A stretch of DNA of 64,000 bases from Castellaniella sp041677825 (GTDB taxonomy: Bacteria > Pseudomonadota > Gammaproteobacteria > Burkholderiales > Burkholderiaceae_B). Shown here in pieces: positions 25,121-33,878 of the stretch (within the stretch, counting starts at the first letter, position 1; every line of letters begins with the position of its first letter). The notes beneath the pieces were generated by a model. It searched no databases, was not told where the DNA came from, and saw only the letters and a program-made list of their open reading frames with translations. The translations under genes were made by a program, and so were the position numbers. The stretch spans positions 1 through 64,000 of the forward strand of contig NZ_JBAYPG010000016.1 of NCBI RefSeq assembly GCF_041677825.1. The letters run 5' to 3'.

Positions 25121-26290
25121 TCAGTGGGCCCCGAACAAATCCCGCGTATAGACTTTTTCGGCCACGTCGGCCAGGTCGGCGGACCAGCGGTTGGCCAGGA
25201 TCACGTCGGCCTGCCGCTTGAAGGCGGCCAGATCGGCCACCACGGTGGCGCCCCTGAAGGCCGACGCCCCGGACAGCACCGGCTCGTACACGATCACGGG
25301 GACATCCTGCGCCTGGATGCGCTGCATCACGTCCAGCGCGCTCGAATCACGAAAATTGTCCGACCCCTGCTTCATCACCAGCCGGTAGACGCCCACCACG
25401 CCCGGTGCGCGCCGCAGCACGTCGGCGGCGATGAAATCCTTGCGCGTGGCATTGGCCTGCACGATGGCCTGCATCAGGTTCTGCGGCACCCCGCGATAAT
25501 GGGCCAGCAACTGACGCGTGTCCTTGGGCAGGCAATAGCCCCCGTAGCCAAACGAAGGGTTGTTGTAATGCTGGCCGATGCGCGGATCCGTGCCCACGCC
25601 CGCCAGCAGCGCGCGCGTGTCCAGCCCCAGGGTGGCCGCGTAGGTGTCCAGCTCGTTGAAATAGGCCACGCGCATGGCCAGGTACGTGTTGGCGAACAGC
25701 TTGATGGCTTCCGCCTCGGTGTTGGTCACGTACAGCACGGGGATGTCCGCCCGGCGCGCGCCGGCCTGCATGCGGGCGACGAAGCGGCGGCTGCGGGCGG
25801 AATCCTCGCCCATGACGATGCGCGTCGGGTACAGATTGTCGTGCAGGGCCTGCCCCTCGCGCAGGAATTCGGGCGAGAAGACCAGCGCGTCGGTGCCCAG
25901 TTGCGCCTTCAGGCCCTCGGTGTAGCCCACCGGCACCGTGGACTTGAGAATGATGCACGCCTCGGGCCGGTAGCGCAGCACGTCGCGCGCCACCGCCTCG
26001 ATCGATCCGGTATCGAAGCGCCCGCTTGCGGGGTCATGATCGGTGGGCGTGGCGATGACCACGTAGTCGGCCTGCGCATACGCCACCGCCGGATCCGTGG
26101 TGGCCTGAAAATCTACCCGGCCGCTGCGCAGCAGCGCGGCCATGTCGGGGTCATCGACCGGGATGCGGCCCTGGTTGAGCGCGGCCACCCGGGCCGCATC
26201 CACGTCCAGGGCCACCACCCGATCATGCTGCGCCAGCAGCAGCCCGTTGGACAGCCCGACGTAGCCCGTGCCCACCACGGTGATGTTCAT
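25121..26290 (-). CDS. ugd: UDP-glucose/UDP-N-acetylglucosamine 6-dehydrogenase
   Basis: A 389-residue NAD-dependent enzyme that oxidises C6 of a UDP-hexose twice to give the UDP-hexuronate. The N-terminal Rossmann fold has VVGTGYVGLSNG at 5-16, the substrate region has SPEFLREG, and the catalytic Cys is in YGGYCLPKDT. The start at ATG 26290 lies five bases after the wzc stop. The length is that of the short Ugd group. It could make UDP-glucuronate for the capsule. Because the wlb genes need UDP-GlcNAcA and no wbpA/wbpO is present, it could also serve them, but the sequence does not settle the substrate. Confidence 0.92.
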   Translation of the reverse strand: MNITVVGTGYVGLSNGLLLAQHDRVVALDVDAARVAALNQGRIPVDDPDMAALLRSGRVDFQATTDPAVAYAQADYVVIATPTDHDPASGRFDTGSIEAVARDVLRYRPEACIILKSTVPVGYTEGLKAQLGTDALVFSPEFLREGQALHDNLYPTRIVMGEDSARSRRFVARMQAGARRADIPVLYVTNTEAEAIKLFANTYLAMRVAYFNELDTYAATLGLDTRALLAGVGTDPRIGQHYNNPSFGYGGYCLPKDTRQLLAHYRGVPQNLMQAIVQANATRKDFIAADVLRRAPGVVGVYRLVMKQGSDNFRDSSALDVMQRIQAQDVPVIVYEPVLSGASAFRGATVVADLAAFKRQADVILANRWSADLADVAEKVYTRDLFGAH

Positions 26291-26295
26291 GACAA

Positions 26296-28566
26296 TCAAC
26301 GATACGAGTAATAATACTTGTACCCCGCGCCGTAGCCGATGCGGTTGCGCTTGACCGCATTGAACAGTATGCCCCTCACCGGGCCGGCCACGCCCGAATG
26401 GCGCAGCTTGCCCATGGCATCCACCAGTTCGCCGGGGGTGGACTGCTCGGCGCGGGCCACGATGAAGGCCGCCGTGGCGTGCTGCAGGATGGCCAGCGTA
26501 TCGGCCACCGGCAGCACGGGCGGGGTGTCCAGCACCACCAGGTCGAACTGCGCCTCGAGCGCCTTGATCAGCTCGCCAAAGCGCGGCGACAGCAGCAGCT
26601 CGCCGGGGTTGGGCGGCATCAGGCCCGAGGGCAGCACCGACAGGCCGGCCTCGGATTCATGCAGCAGCACCTGGGCCAGCGCGTGGTCGCCCGCCAGCAC
26701 GCCCGACAGGCCGGGCGCCTTGCGCGCGTAGCTGAAGTAGGTGTGCAGGCGCGGGCGGCGCAGGTCGCAGTCTACCAGCACCACCTTCTTGCCGGTGCTC
26801 GCCAGCAGGGTGGCAAAATTGGCCGCGATGAAGCTCTTGCCCACGCCCGAGGTGGCGCCCGTGATGGCGATCACCCGGCCCGGCGCGCCCATGAGCGCAA
26901 AGCTCAGGCCTGTGCGCAGCGAACGCAGGCTTTCCACGGCCGGGTCGTGCGGGGCCTGCAGGGCCAGCAGCTGGGTGCCGTGGCTCGAGCGCGCATCGGC
27001 CCCACGCACGCCCAGGCCGCGGCGCTGGGCGTGGTCCAGCCGCAGCTGAGCATCGGATTCGGGGATGGTGACATAGGTGCTCAGACCCGTGGGCCCTTCG
27101 AGCTGCTCGGGGCGCTGCGCGGCCGGGCGCAGGAAATACGCCAGGAAGGCCGCCAGAATGCCCAGGAACAGGCCCAGCGCGGCCGAAATGGCCACCGCCA
27201 GCGCTTTCTTGGGCTTGACCGGCTGCTCGCTGGGCAGCGCGTAGTCGATGATGCGCACGTTGCCTATGGTGCCGGCCTCGGCCACGCGCAGTTCCTGGGC
27301 GTTGTTCAGCAGCGACATGTACAGCGTGGTGTTCACGCGCGCATCGCGCTCGAAGGGCAGCAGCTCGCGCTGCGCCTTGGGCAGCCGGTCGATCTCGGCG
27401 TCGATCTTGCGGCTGGCCTCTTCGATGGCCACCATCTGCTTGTCCAGATTCTTCACGTCGGGGTGCGCCGCGGTGAAGCGCTGCAGGAGTTCGTCGCGCT
27501 TCAGGCGCAGTTCGAGGCGGCGGTTTTCCATTTGCACCGAGCGGTTCAGCAGGATCTCGGCTTCCTTGTCCACCGCAATCGTGTTGCTGCTGGTGCGGTA
27601 GCTGGACAGCGCATCTTCGGCGGCATCCATCTGGCGTTTCAGATCGGGCAGCTGGGTCTCGAGGAACTTCAGGCTGCTGCGCGCCTCGGCCGTGCGCCGC
27701 TCGACGTTCTGTTCGAGGTAGGCCTGGGCCACGGCATTGACGATGGACACCGCAAACGCGTCATCGGCGCTCTCGTACTGCAGGCGGATGATGCTGCTGC
27801 CCTTGCCGACCTCCTGGATGTCCAGGCCCGCCGACAGACTCTTGTACTGGCGCAGCGGCGAGCGCTCGGTGAACAGGAAGCGGGTGCCGATGCGCCCGCG
27901 CAGTTCGGCCACCGCCAGCACCGCCTGCTCGCCGCCCACGTAGAAGTCCGTGCGTTCGCCCACGCGCCCGTGGCCCAGCACATTGTCGTCGTCATCCAGC
28001 ACGTCGAACTGGCCGTCACCCGTGGCCACCAGATAGAAGGTGGCGCCCCACTGCGTCGGCGGCACGTCGAGCAGGGCAAAGCGCAGCAGTTCGCCGCCCC
28101 AGGCATAGCTGGTCATGCCCCACACGGCCGGGGCCAGTTCGCCGGGGTACCTGGCCTCGTTGCGGCGCGCCAGCCAGCGGCCGATGAACGGAAAATAGCC
28201 CTCGACCTGCACCTGCATGTTCGCCTGCGTCTTCTTGATCGCCGTCATCAGCACTTCGCGCGAACGCAGGATCTCGAGCTCGGTGCTCACCGGGCTCTGC
28301 TCGAAGCCCAGCGTGTCGGACAGCACCGTCAGCCCGCCCAGACCCGCACTCTTGCGGCTTTCCACCTGGATCAGGGCATCGGCCTGGTAAATGGGCGTGG
28401 CCAGCAGGGCGTAGACCATACCGGCCACCAGCAACACCCCAAAAATGCCCGCCACCAGCCAGCGCCGCTGCACCAGCACGTTGAAGAGCTCGCCCAGGTT
28501 GATTTCGTCGTCGTCCTCGATCGGACGGCGGGCCAGCTGGGCCTCTTCAGTTGTTTTTTCAGTCAT
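26296..28566 (-). CDS. wzc: Wzc-type tyrosine autokinase / co-polymerase
   Basis: A 756-residue inner-membrane protein. A Wzz-like N-terminal part has a first helix near 35-53, a long coiled periplasmic region, and a second helix near 465-490 (VAISAALGLFLGILAAFLAY). The cytoplasmic BY-kinase domain has Walker A GATSGVGKS, Walker A' VLVDCDLRRPR and Walker B LVVLDTPP. The C-terminus ends in a tyrosine cluster (YKYYYSYR) for autophosphorylation. It works with Wza and Wzb, encoded just upstream, in surface-polymer assembly and export. It lies 30 bases after wza. Confidence 0.95.
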   Translation of the reverse strand: MTEKTTEEAQLARRPIEDDDEINLGELFNVLVQRRWLVAGIFGVLLVAGMVYALLATPIYQADALIQVESRKSAGLGGLTVLSDTLGFEQSPVSTELEILRSREVLMTAIKKTQANMQVQVEGYFPFIGRWLARRNEARYPGELAPAVWGMTSYAWGGELLRFALLDVPPTQWGATFYLVATGDGQFDVLDDDDNVLGHGRVGERTDFYVGGEQAVLAVAELRGRIGTRFLFTERSPLRQYKSLSAGLDIQEVGKGSSIIRLQYESADDAFAVSIVNAVAQAYLEQNVERRTAEARSSLKFLETQLPDLKRQMDAAEDALSSYRTSSNTIAVDKEAEILLNRSVQMENRRLELRLKRDELLQRFTAAHPDVKNLDKQMVAIEEASRKIDAEIDRLPKAQRELLPFERDARVNTTLYMSLLNNAQELRVAEAGTIGNVRIIDYALPSEQPVKPKKALAVAISAALGLFLGILAAFLAYFLRPAAQRPEQLEGPTGLSTYVTIPESDAQLRLDHAQRRGLGVRGADARSSHGTQLLALQAPHDPAVESLRSLRTGLSFALMGAPGRVIAITGATSGVGKSFIAANFATLLASTGKKVVLVDCDLRRPRLHTYFSYARKAPGLSGVLAGDHALAQVLLHESEAGLSVLPSGLMPPNPGELLLSPRFGELIKALEAQFDLVVLDTPPVLPVADTLAILQHATAAFIVARAEQSTPGELVDAMGKLRHSGVAGPVRGILFNAVKRNRIGYGAGYKYYYSYR

Positions 28567-28596
28567 GTGGATACAACGGTTTCAGCACAGCGGCCG

Positions 28597-29943
28597 TCAC
28601 TGAGCGATGCCCTGGACAGTTCTGACGCCACCCAGCGACGGCAACATCTGGTTGATCACGCGCGCCCAGCGGGTCACCCCGGCGGCATCCACGAAGACCA
28701 CGTCACGCGCGTGCAGCCGGAAGCCATCGGCCAGCACCAGCGCCGCCGGGTTGCTCGCGTTCAGGTGCCAGACCTGCGGGCGGCCATTGTCGCCGGCGCG
28801 CATCACGTACACCTGGCTGCCGTTGGACGTGGACGGATTCAGGCCGCCGGCGTCGCTGATGGCTTCGGACAGGCTGTAGTCGCCATAGGGCAGCAGCACC
28901 GACTGCGGCTTATCAACCTCGCCCAGCACAAAGACCTTGTTGTAGCGCGTCTCGGGCACGTCGATCACGTCGCCATCCTGCAGCAGCACGTTCTGCGTCA
29001 GGTCGCCGCCCCGGTACAGGGCTTCGAGATCCAGCGGCTCGATCACGCCGGACTTGTGCGTCAGGCGCGCCAGGCGCAGGTCGGCCTGATCCGTCAGGCC
29101 GCCGGCCTGGGTCACCAGATCGGTCACGTGCAACGGGATATTGGTGATGGGCAGCGGCCCCGGGCTCTTGAACTGGCCCACCGCGTACGCGCGCCGGCCC
29201 TGGTACTTGAGCACCGACACATCCACCTGCGGCTCGGTCAGGTACTCGGCCAGGCGGTTGGCCATGTCGCCACGGATCGCGTCCACCGTGCGCCCGGCCG
29301 CCTTCACGCGGCCGATGTAGGGGTAGTAGAAGTACCCGCGCTCATCCACCACCCGCCCGGACAGTTCGAGGCTCAGCTGCCCGGCCGGGTTGTTCAGCTC
29401 GGGGTGGTTCCAGACCGTCACGTTGAGCACATCGCGCGGGGCCACGTAGTACTGGTACGGCGTGGCTGGCGTGCCGCGCAGCTGCGCGTCCGTGCGCGCC
29501 CGGGCAAGCTCGCGCGCGGCGTCGAACTCTTGCGTCTGCGTGTGCACCACCTGCGGGGTGATGGTGTGCACGTCCACCTGGGCGAGGATGTCTTCATCCA
29601 GCGTGCCGCTGCTGGTCGACCGCTCGCCCTGCGCGCCCACATACATGCCGGTGCAGCCGCTGAGCACGGCCACCGGCAGCAGCCAGGCCGCCAGGCGCAG
29701 CCAGCCGGCGCCGCGGCGCACGGCCTGCCGCGCGGCAAAATGCCGTTCAGCGCGCGGCGCGGGGTGCTGCCCGGTGCGCTGTGCAGGATGGTGCTCGGCG
29801 CGTTGCGCGGGGTGCTGCGCCACGGCATGTTGCGCAGCGCACGGGGGCACGGACTGCGCCGGCGACAGGCGCGCGGCGGCGATGCGCGGCGCAGGCGCGC
29901 GCTCGAAGGTGGGATCTGAGGTCGGCATGGCGGGCAGTTTCAT
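28597..29943 (-). CDS. wza: Wza-type outer-membrane polysaccharide export lipoprotein
   Basis: The outer-membrane channel of a Wzx/Wzy-type export system. A lipoprotein signal LRLAAWLLPVAVLSGC is followed by the polysaccharide-export domain (YYVAPRDVLNVTVWNHPELN) and SLBB domains. From ATG 29943 the product is 448 residues, but the signal then begins about 75 residues inside the protein, after a basic stretch with an eight-residue repeat. A GTG at 29721 would give 374 residues with a normal signal peptide starting RRGAGWLRLA, and I think this start is just as likely. wzb lies 26 bases upstream of ATG 29943. Confidence 0.9.
   Translation of the reverse strand: MKLPAMPTSDPTFERAPAPRIAAARLSPAQSVPPCAAQHAVAQHPAQRAEHHPAQRTGQHPAPRAERHFAARQAVRRGAGWLRLAAWLLPVAVLSGCTGMYVGAQGERSTSSGTLDEDILAQVDVHTITPQVVHTQTQEFDAARELARARTDAQLRGTPATPYQYYVAPRDVLNVTVWNHPELNNPAGQLSLELSGRVVDERGYFYYPYIGRVKAAGRTVDAIRGDMANRLAEYLTEPQVDVSVLKYQGRRAYAVGQFKSPGPLPITNIPLHVTDLVTQAGGLTDQADLRLARLTHKSGVIEPLDLEALYRGGDLTQNVLLQDGDVIDVPETRYNKVFVLGEVDKPQSVLLPYGDYSLSEAISDAGGLNPSTSNGSQVYVMRAGDNGRPQVWHLNASNPAALVLADGFRLHARDVVFVDAAGVTRWARVINQMLPSLGGVRTVQGIAQ
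29746..29817 (-). repeat. Three 24-base repeats at the start of wza
   Basis: Read on the minus strand, the bases encode QHPAQRAE, HHPAQRTG and QHPAPRAE in a row, a unit of eight codons repeated three times. The run lies just before the lipoprotein signal of Wza. It is either part of an unusual N-terminal extension or an untranslated leader, depending on which start codon is used. Confidence 0.6.
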
Positions 29944-29969
29944 GGCAGTGGACGGAATTCGGACAAGGT

Positions 29970-30485
29970 TCAGGGGGCGGGGCGGCCAGCGGCCCCCCCG
30001 GCGGGCGCCGGATGCTCCGGCGCGGGCAGCAGGCCGGCCTGCAGCAGGCGCTCGACCCACAGGGCACACGAGGCCTGCATGAGCGGCCATTGCTGCGCAA
30101 ACACTTCGGCAGGCTCGTGCAGCGGGTCGGGGATATCGGCGCCGTCTTCCCAGTGGCGCAGCACGAAGCACTTGCCCCCGGCTTCGGGGTGCAGCTGCTG
30201 CACGCGCTGGCGCTGGCGTGCTTCCATCACCAGCACCACCACCGCCTGGCGCAGTTCGACCGGGTTCACCTGGGCCGAGCGCTTGTCATCGGACAGCGGC
30301 AGGCCGTGGGCCAGGGCCGTGGCGCGCGCGTGCGGGTGCGGGGCGCGGCCCTCGGGCGCGGCCAGCCCGCGCGAGACCACCTCGGCCTGCACGCCGCGCG
30401 CGGCCAGCGCCTGGCGCATCAGCGCCTCGGCCATGGGGCTGCGGCAGATGTTGCCGGTGCACAGGACGAGAATCAGCGGGGTCAT
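29970..30485 (-). CDS. wzb: Low-molecular-weight protein-tyrosine phosphatase (Wzb)
   Basis: A 171-residue cytoplasmic phosphatase that dephosphorylates the Wzc tyrosine cluster. The active-site loop CTGNICRSPMAEAL starts at Cys9, with Arg15 and Ser16 in the C-x5-R-S signature. The general-acid Asp is in DIPDPLHEP. The last 20 residues are Pro/Ala/Gly-rich and beyond the fold. It overlaps the MORN gene by one base (TGATG) and is followed by wza and wzc. Confidence 0.95.
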   Translation of the reverse strand: MTPLILVLCTGNICRSPMAEALMRQALAARGVQAEVVSRGLAAPEGRAPHPHARATALAHGLPLSDDKRSAQVNPVELRQAVVVLVMEARQRQRVQQLHPEAGGKCFVLRHWEDGADIPDPLHEPAEVFAQQWPLMQASCALWVERLLQAGLLPAPEHPAPAGGAAGRPAP

Positions 30486-31306
30486 CAGCCGGCCCCCCCA
30501 CAGGGGCGCCAGTCGGTCATCACTTCCCAGCGTGGATTGAGCTGCGGGTCGGCCGAGCGGCGCAGCACCGGGCTGTCGCCATCGAGTTCGACCTGGATGC
30601 GGTCATCGACCACCGCGCGCACCACGCCCTGGGCCCGATGCCCCGGGCCGGCGCCCTCGGTGCTGGTCGAACACACGCGCAGGCCCACCTGGCCCAGCAC
30701 CGGGGCCAGATCCTGCGCGGCACGCTTGCGCCGCGTGGCCGTGGTCGTGCCCTCGCCCAGCGGCTGGCCGGCCTGCCACCGGGTGCTGAAACGGTCGCCC
30801 GACGGAAAGAAGATATACGTGCCGGCGCCCTCGCGGCGGTCATTCGCCCAGCCGCCCTGGTAGACGTCGCCGCGCCAGGGCGAGTGCGGGCCGTATTCGT
30901 AGCGCCCCTCGCCTGCGCGCTGGTCGGCCTGCCAGCCGCCGGTGTAGCCATCGCCATTGGCAAACAGCTTGGTCCCGTGGCCGGACTTGCGCCCGGCCTC
31001 GAAGCCGCCCCGGTACCACGCGCCCGAGGCCCCGCGCGCCACGCCCTGGCCCTGCGCCAGGCCGTTCTGGCAACCGCCCTCGTAGGTGCCGCCCTGCAGT
31101 TCGGGGTCCAGCACCCGGCAGGTGGCGCCGCTTGCGGCCTGCTGCGGCGCAGCCGTTGAACCCACCGCCGCCGCAGAAGCCGTTGAGCCAGAAGCCGCCG
31201 CCACGCCCGGGGCGCGCTGACCCTGCGCGGCATCGGCCGCGCTGGTGGCGCCGGCCAGCGCCAGGCACAGGGCCAGGCCCGCGGTGCGCAGCGCGGCCCA
31301 CCTCAT
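30485..31306 (-). CDS. Secreted MORN-repeat protein
   Basis: A 273-residue protein with a signal peptide (LALCLALAGATSAADA) and an Ala/Ser-rich linker, then at least four MORN repeats: YEGGCQNGLAQGQG, YRGGFEAGRKSGHG, YTGGWQADQRAGEG and YQGGWANDRREGAG. The C-terminal domain has no family I recognise. It overlaps yjbH by ATGA and wzb by one base, so it belongs to the export operon. A periplasmic or outer-membrane role in assembling or holding the polymer machine is inferred from its place. I know of no defined function for MORN proteins in this setting. Confidence 0.78.
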   Translation of the reverse strand: MRWAALRTAGLALCLALAGATSAADAAQGQRAPGVAAASGSTASAAAVGSTAAPQQAASGATCRVLDPELQGGTYEGGCQNGLAQGQGVARGASGAWYRGGFEAGRKSGHGTKLFANGDGYTGGWQADQRAGEGRYEYGPHSPWRGDVYQGGWANDRREGAGTYIFFPSGDRFSTRWQAGQPLGEGTTTATRRKRAAQDLAPVLGQVGLRVCSTSTEGAGPGHRAQGVVRAVVDDRIQVELDGDSPVLRRSADPQLNPRWEVMTDWRPCGGAG

Positions 31307-33501
31307 GGCGTGTCCTCTTGCGGCAGGTCGGCAAAGCCGCGCAGGCCGTCACCATCGGTGGCGTCGTAGAGCCAGCCGTTGTGCACGAAATCGTACAGAT
31401 CCATGGGCGACTGCACCATCTGGCCCACGTCGCGGTTCCAGGGCGAGAGCGAGAAGAAGGCGTTGGCGCTGGTATCGGCCGAAGCCATGGTGCCCAGCGG
31501 GATGCGCATGAACACACCCTTGTCATAGTACGGGTGCCCCGGGCTGCCCGGCGAGGTGATGTCGTCGCCATTGGTGCGCGTATACCACAGCCCCACCTGA
31601 ATGCCCGACTTGAAGCGCCGCTGGATCTCGAAGCGCGCGCCCACGTCGCCCGCCAGGAAGCGCCCGGCGCGCACGGTGGCCGTGACCCCGTCGAACCACG
31701 GCAGGCGGTAGTGCGCCGCCGCCAGGGCGGTGACGGTGCTGTACGACATGAAGCCCGTGCCCTTGTAGTTGCGCTGGCGCACCCAGTCGACCGACAGGTC
31801 GAACGCCCAGCGCCCGCCGGGGGTCAGGTACAGCGCCTGGCCGCCCACGCCGCCGAACATTTCTTCGTACAGCCCCGTGGACGCCCGCAGGTACACGCGC
31901 GGGGCCGGCTGCCAGAGCTTGTTGATGAGCAGCTGCTCGACCTTGAAGCGCGAGGCCTGGCGGTACTTGGCCAGATCCGAGCGCACGTGGTGCAGCGTCG
32001 AGTTGGACTCTTGCCGGATATCGCTCACGTTTTCCCAGATCGACTGGCGCACTCCGCCCGTGAACCAGAAACCGTGCGTGAGATTGAGATTGGCCTGGGC
32101 GTAGATGCCGGCGTCGTACTTGAAGGCGCCGCTGGGGTCATTGACGATGGCCCGAAACGAGGGCCCGATCTCGAAACTGGTGCGACCCGGGGTTTCGACC
32201 GCCCAGCGCCCCAGGCTGAAATTCTGCTGCAGCCCGCCGCCGCGTTCGAGCGCCAGGGCATCGAGCGTGGCATCGAGGTCATTGGCGCGCGCCGCGGCGC
32301 TGATGCCGCGCGGATCGGCGTAGCTGACGGTGACCGCATTCTGCAACGCCGAGCGGCTGGCGGTGCCGGCCAGATAGCGCTCGAGCACCGGGATGTCGAA
32401 GAAGGACCAGGTAAGCCCGGCCACCCCGCGGTCCGTCCAGGTGACCTGTAGCTCGCGCGTTTCCCAGGGCGCGTAGGCCAGCGCCAGGCGCACCACCCGG
32501 CCCACCCCGCGCGAGGGCGACTGATAGCGGCTGCTGGAGGCCGAGATGGCCAGCACCCCGTCGCGCCAGGCCAGGCGCACCTCGCGCAGGCCCTCGGCGT
32601 GCAGCGCCGAGAGCAGGTTCTGGCGATAGCTGCGGTCTTCAGCCCACATGCGCGCGCTGGGGCGCGCCGCCGCACTGGCCCAGGCGCCGCCGGCAAACGG
32701 CCCGGATTCGGCCGTTTTCGCCGTCCAGTAGCGCGCATCGAGCGGGAAGGTGAAATAGGCGTTGAAGGCGTTGCGGTCGCCCTGGCGGCTGGCCTGCAGG
32801 GTGAGCGGCCCCAGCGTGTATTCGAGCCCCACGCCCCACTGCCCCGTGCGCCGCCCATCCAGCCCCGTGATGGCGGCGCTGGGGTCGCGCTGGTAGCGCG
32901 TGGCGTCGTACTCGGCCACCAGCGCCCACGAAGGCAAGGCGTCGAGCTTGAAGCGCGCGCCACCGAACAGACCGTCGATGCGCTGGCGGCCATAGCCCAG
33001 CGTGGCATCCACCTGGCCCACCCCGGGAAAGTTCAGGCGCTTGGTGGCCGCCACGAACTGGCTCTTGAAGAGCTGCGTGCCGTGCACGTCTTCGTAGCCA
33101 ATGGCGATTTCGGGCATCCAGGCCTGCCCCAGGCCGCCTTCGGGCATGAGGCGCAGCTTGATGCCGGCGGATTTGTCCTTGAGCGTGCCGTAGTCGGCCG
33201 ACAGCGCCTGCGTGCCGCGGATGGACGTATAGCGGCCGCTGAGCTGCAGCCAAGGCATGGCCTGCAGCACCGCGTAGCCCGTATCGTAGGGCTTGTTGTG
33301 GCTGTAGCCCAGAAACAACGTGCCATCGGGCGCCATGCGCCCCGAAGGCATGTTGAGCAGCCCCGTGAGCCCCATGGTGGTGGGCGCATCGGCCCGGGCC
33401 GGCTCGTGCAGCACCAGCCCCAGCGCCAGGCACAGGGCGGCCAGCCCCCACAGGCAGGCCCCCGTTCTCGAGCGGCGGAAGATCAGCCTGCCTGCGGACA
33501 T
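31303..33501 (-). CDS. yjbH: YjbH-family outer-membrane exopolysaccharide protein
   Basis: A 732-residue protein with an N-terminal signal peptide (cleavage expected after ARA near residue 37) and a long beta-rich body with many Tyr/Trp/Gly strands. TTMGLTGLLNMPSGRMAPDG near 41-60 is the YjbH start motif (GLxGLxxxPxAR-like). YjbH is linked to exopolysaccharide production in E. coli, where it sits in the yjbEFGH operon, and is thought to form an outer-membrane barrel. Here it follows a YjbE-like gene. YjbF and YjbG are absent; the MORN protein occupies the following position. Confidence 0.88.
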   Translation of the reverse strand: MSAGRLIFRRSRTGACLWGLAALCLALGLVLHEPARADAPTTMGLTGLLNMPSGRMAPDGTLFLGYSHNKPYDTGYAVLQAMPWLQLSGRYTSIRGTQALSADYGTLKDKSAGIKLRLMPEGGLGQAWMPEIAIGYEDVHGTQLFKSQFVAATKRLNFPGVGQVDATLGYGRQRIDGLFGGARFKLDALPSWALVAEYDATRYQRDPSAAITGLDGRRTGQWGVGLEYTLGPLTLQASRQGDRNAFNAYFTFPLDARYWTAKTAESGPFAGGAWASAAARPSARMWAEDRSYRQNLLSALHAEGLREVRLAWRDGVLAISASSSRYQSPSRGVGRVVRLALAYAPWETRELQVTWTDRGVAGLTWSFFDIPVLERYLAGTASRSALQNAVTVSYADPRGISAAARANDLDATLDALALERGGGLQQNFSLGRWAVETPGRTSFEIGPSFRAIVNDPSGAFKYDAGIYAQANLNLTHGFWFTGGVRQSIWENVSDIRQESNSTLHHVRSDLAKYRQASRFKVEQLLINKLWQPAPRVYLRASTGLYEEMFGGVGGQALYLTPGGRWAFDLSVDWVRQRNYKGTGFMSYSTVTALAAAHYRLPWFDGVTATVRAGRFLAGDVGARFEIQRRFKSGIQVGLWYTRTNGDDITSPGSPGHPYYDKGVFMRIPLGTMASADTSANAFFSLSPWNRDVGQMVQSPMDLYDFVHNGWLYDATDGDGLRGFADLPQEDTP

Positions 33502-33534
33502 GACACCCTTGTAGACGTGGACCCGTGTGGCCGA

Positions 33535-33825
33535 TCAGTGATGCGTGGTGGTGGACGAACCGCCGCCGCCGCCACCGCTGGCAGCCGCCGCGATGATGCC
33601 CCCGAGCACCACGGCGCCCACCACGATGTGCGTGGTGGATATACCCGATACGCTGCCCGAGCCCACGCCCTCGTCAGCGCCGCCGGCCGAAGCCGATTGT
33701 TCGAGCACCGCCCCGCTGCGCTTCTGATCGCCCTGATCGTTCTGGGCAATGGATGCCTGCTGCGCCACCGACGCCGTGGCAAAAGCCATGGCCGCCAGCG
33801 CGAGCGCCAATTGTGAGAATTTCAT
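33535..33825 (-). CDS. Small YjbE-like exported protein
   Basis: A 96-residue protein with a signal peptide (FSQLALALAAMAFATASVAQ). A hydrophobic Gly/Ala segment near 68-82 (HIVVGAVVLGGIIAAAASGG) is followed by a Gly6 run and a Ser/Thr/His tail. The composition and length match YjbE-like proteins of EPS operons. The start is ATG 33825, with AAGGGG five bases upstream; an in-frame GTG at 33831 overlaps that site less well. The 53 bases between this gene and the previous one hold GTAAC-N6-GTTAC, which may be regulatory. Confidence 0.72.
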   Translation of the reverse strand: MKFSQLALALAAMAFATASVAQQASIAQNDQGDQKRSGAVLEQSASAGGADEGVGSGSVSGISTTHIVVGAVVLGGIIAAAASGGGGGGSSTTTHH

Positions 33826-33878
33826 GAACACCCCTTGGTAACAGATTAGTTACAGTTCATCGGCGAGTGTACACCGAC

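Noticed and set aside
26398..29919. A 1173-residue open frame on the plus strand
   Set aside because: It is exactly antisense to wzc and wza, which have clear motifs. Its product is His/Gln/Arg/Ala-rich with no domain, as expected for the opposite strand of a GC-rich gene.
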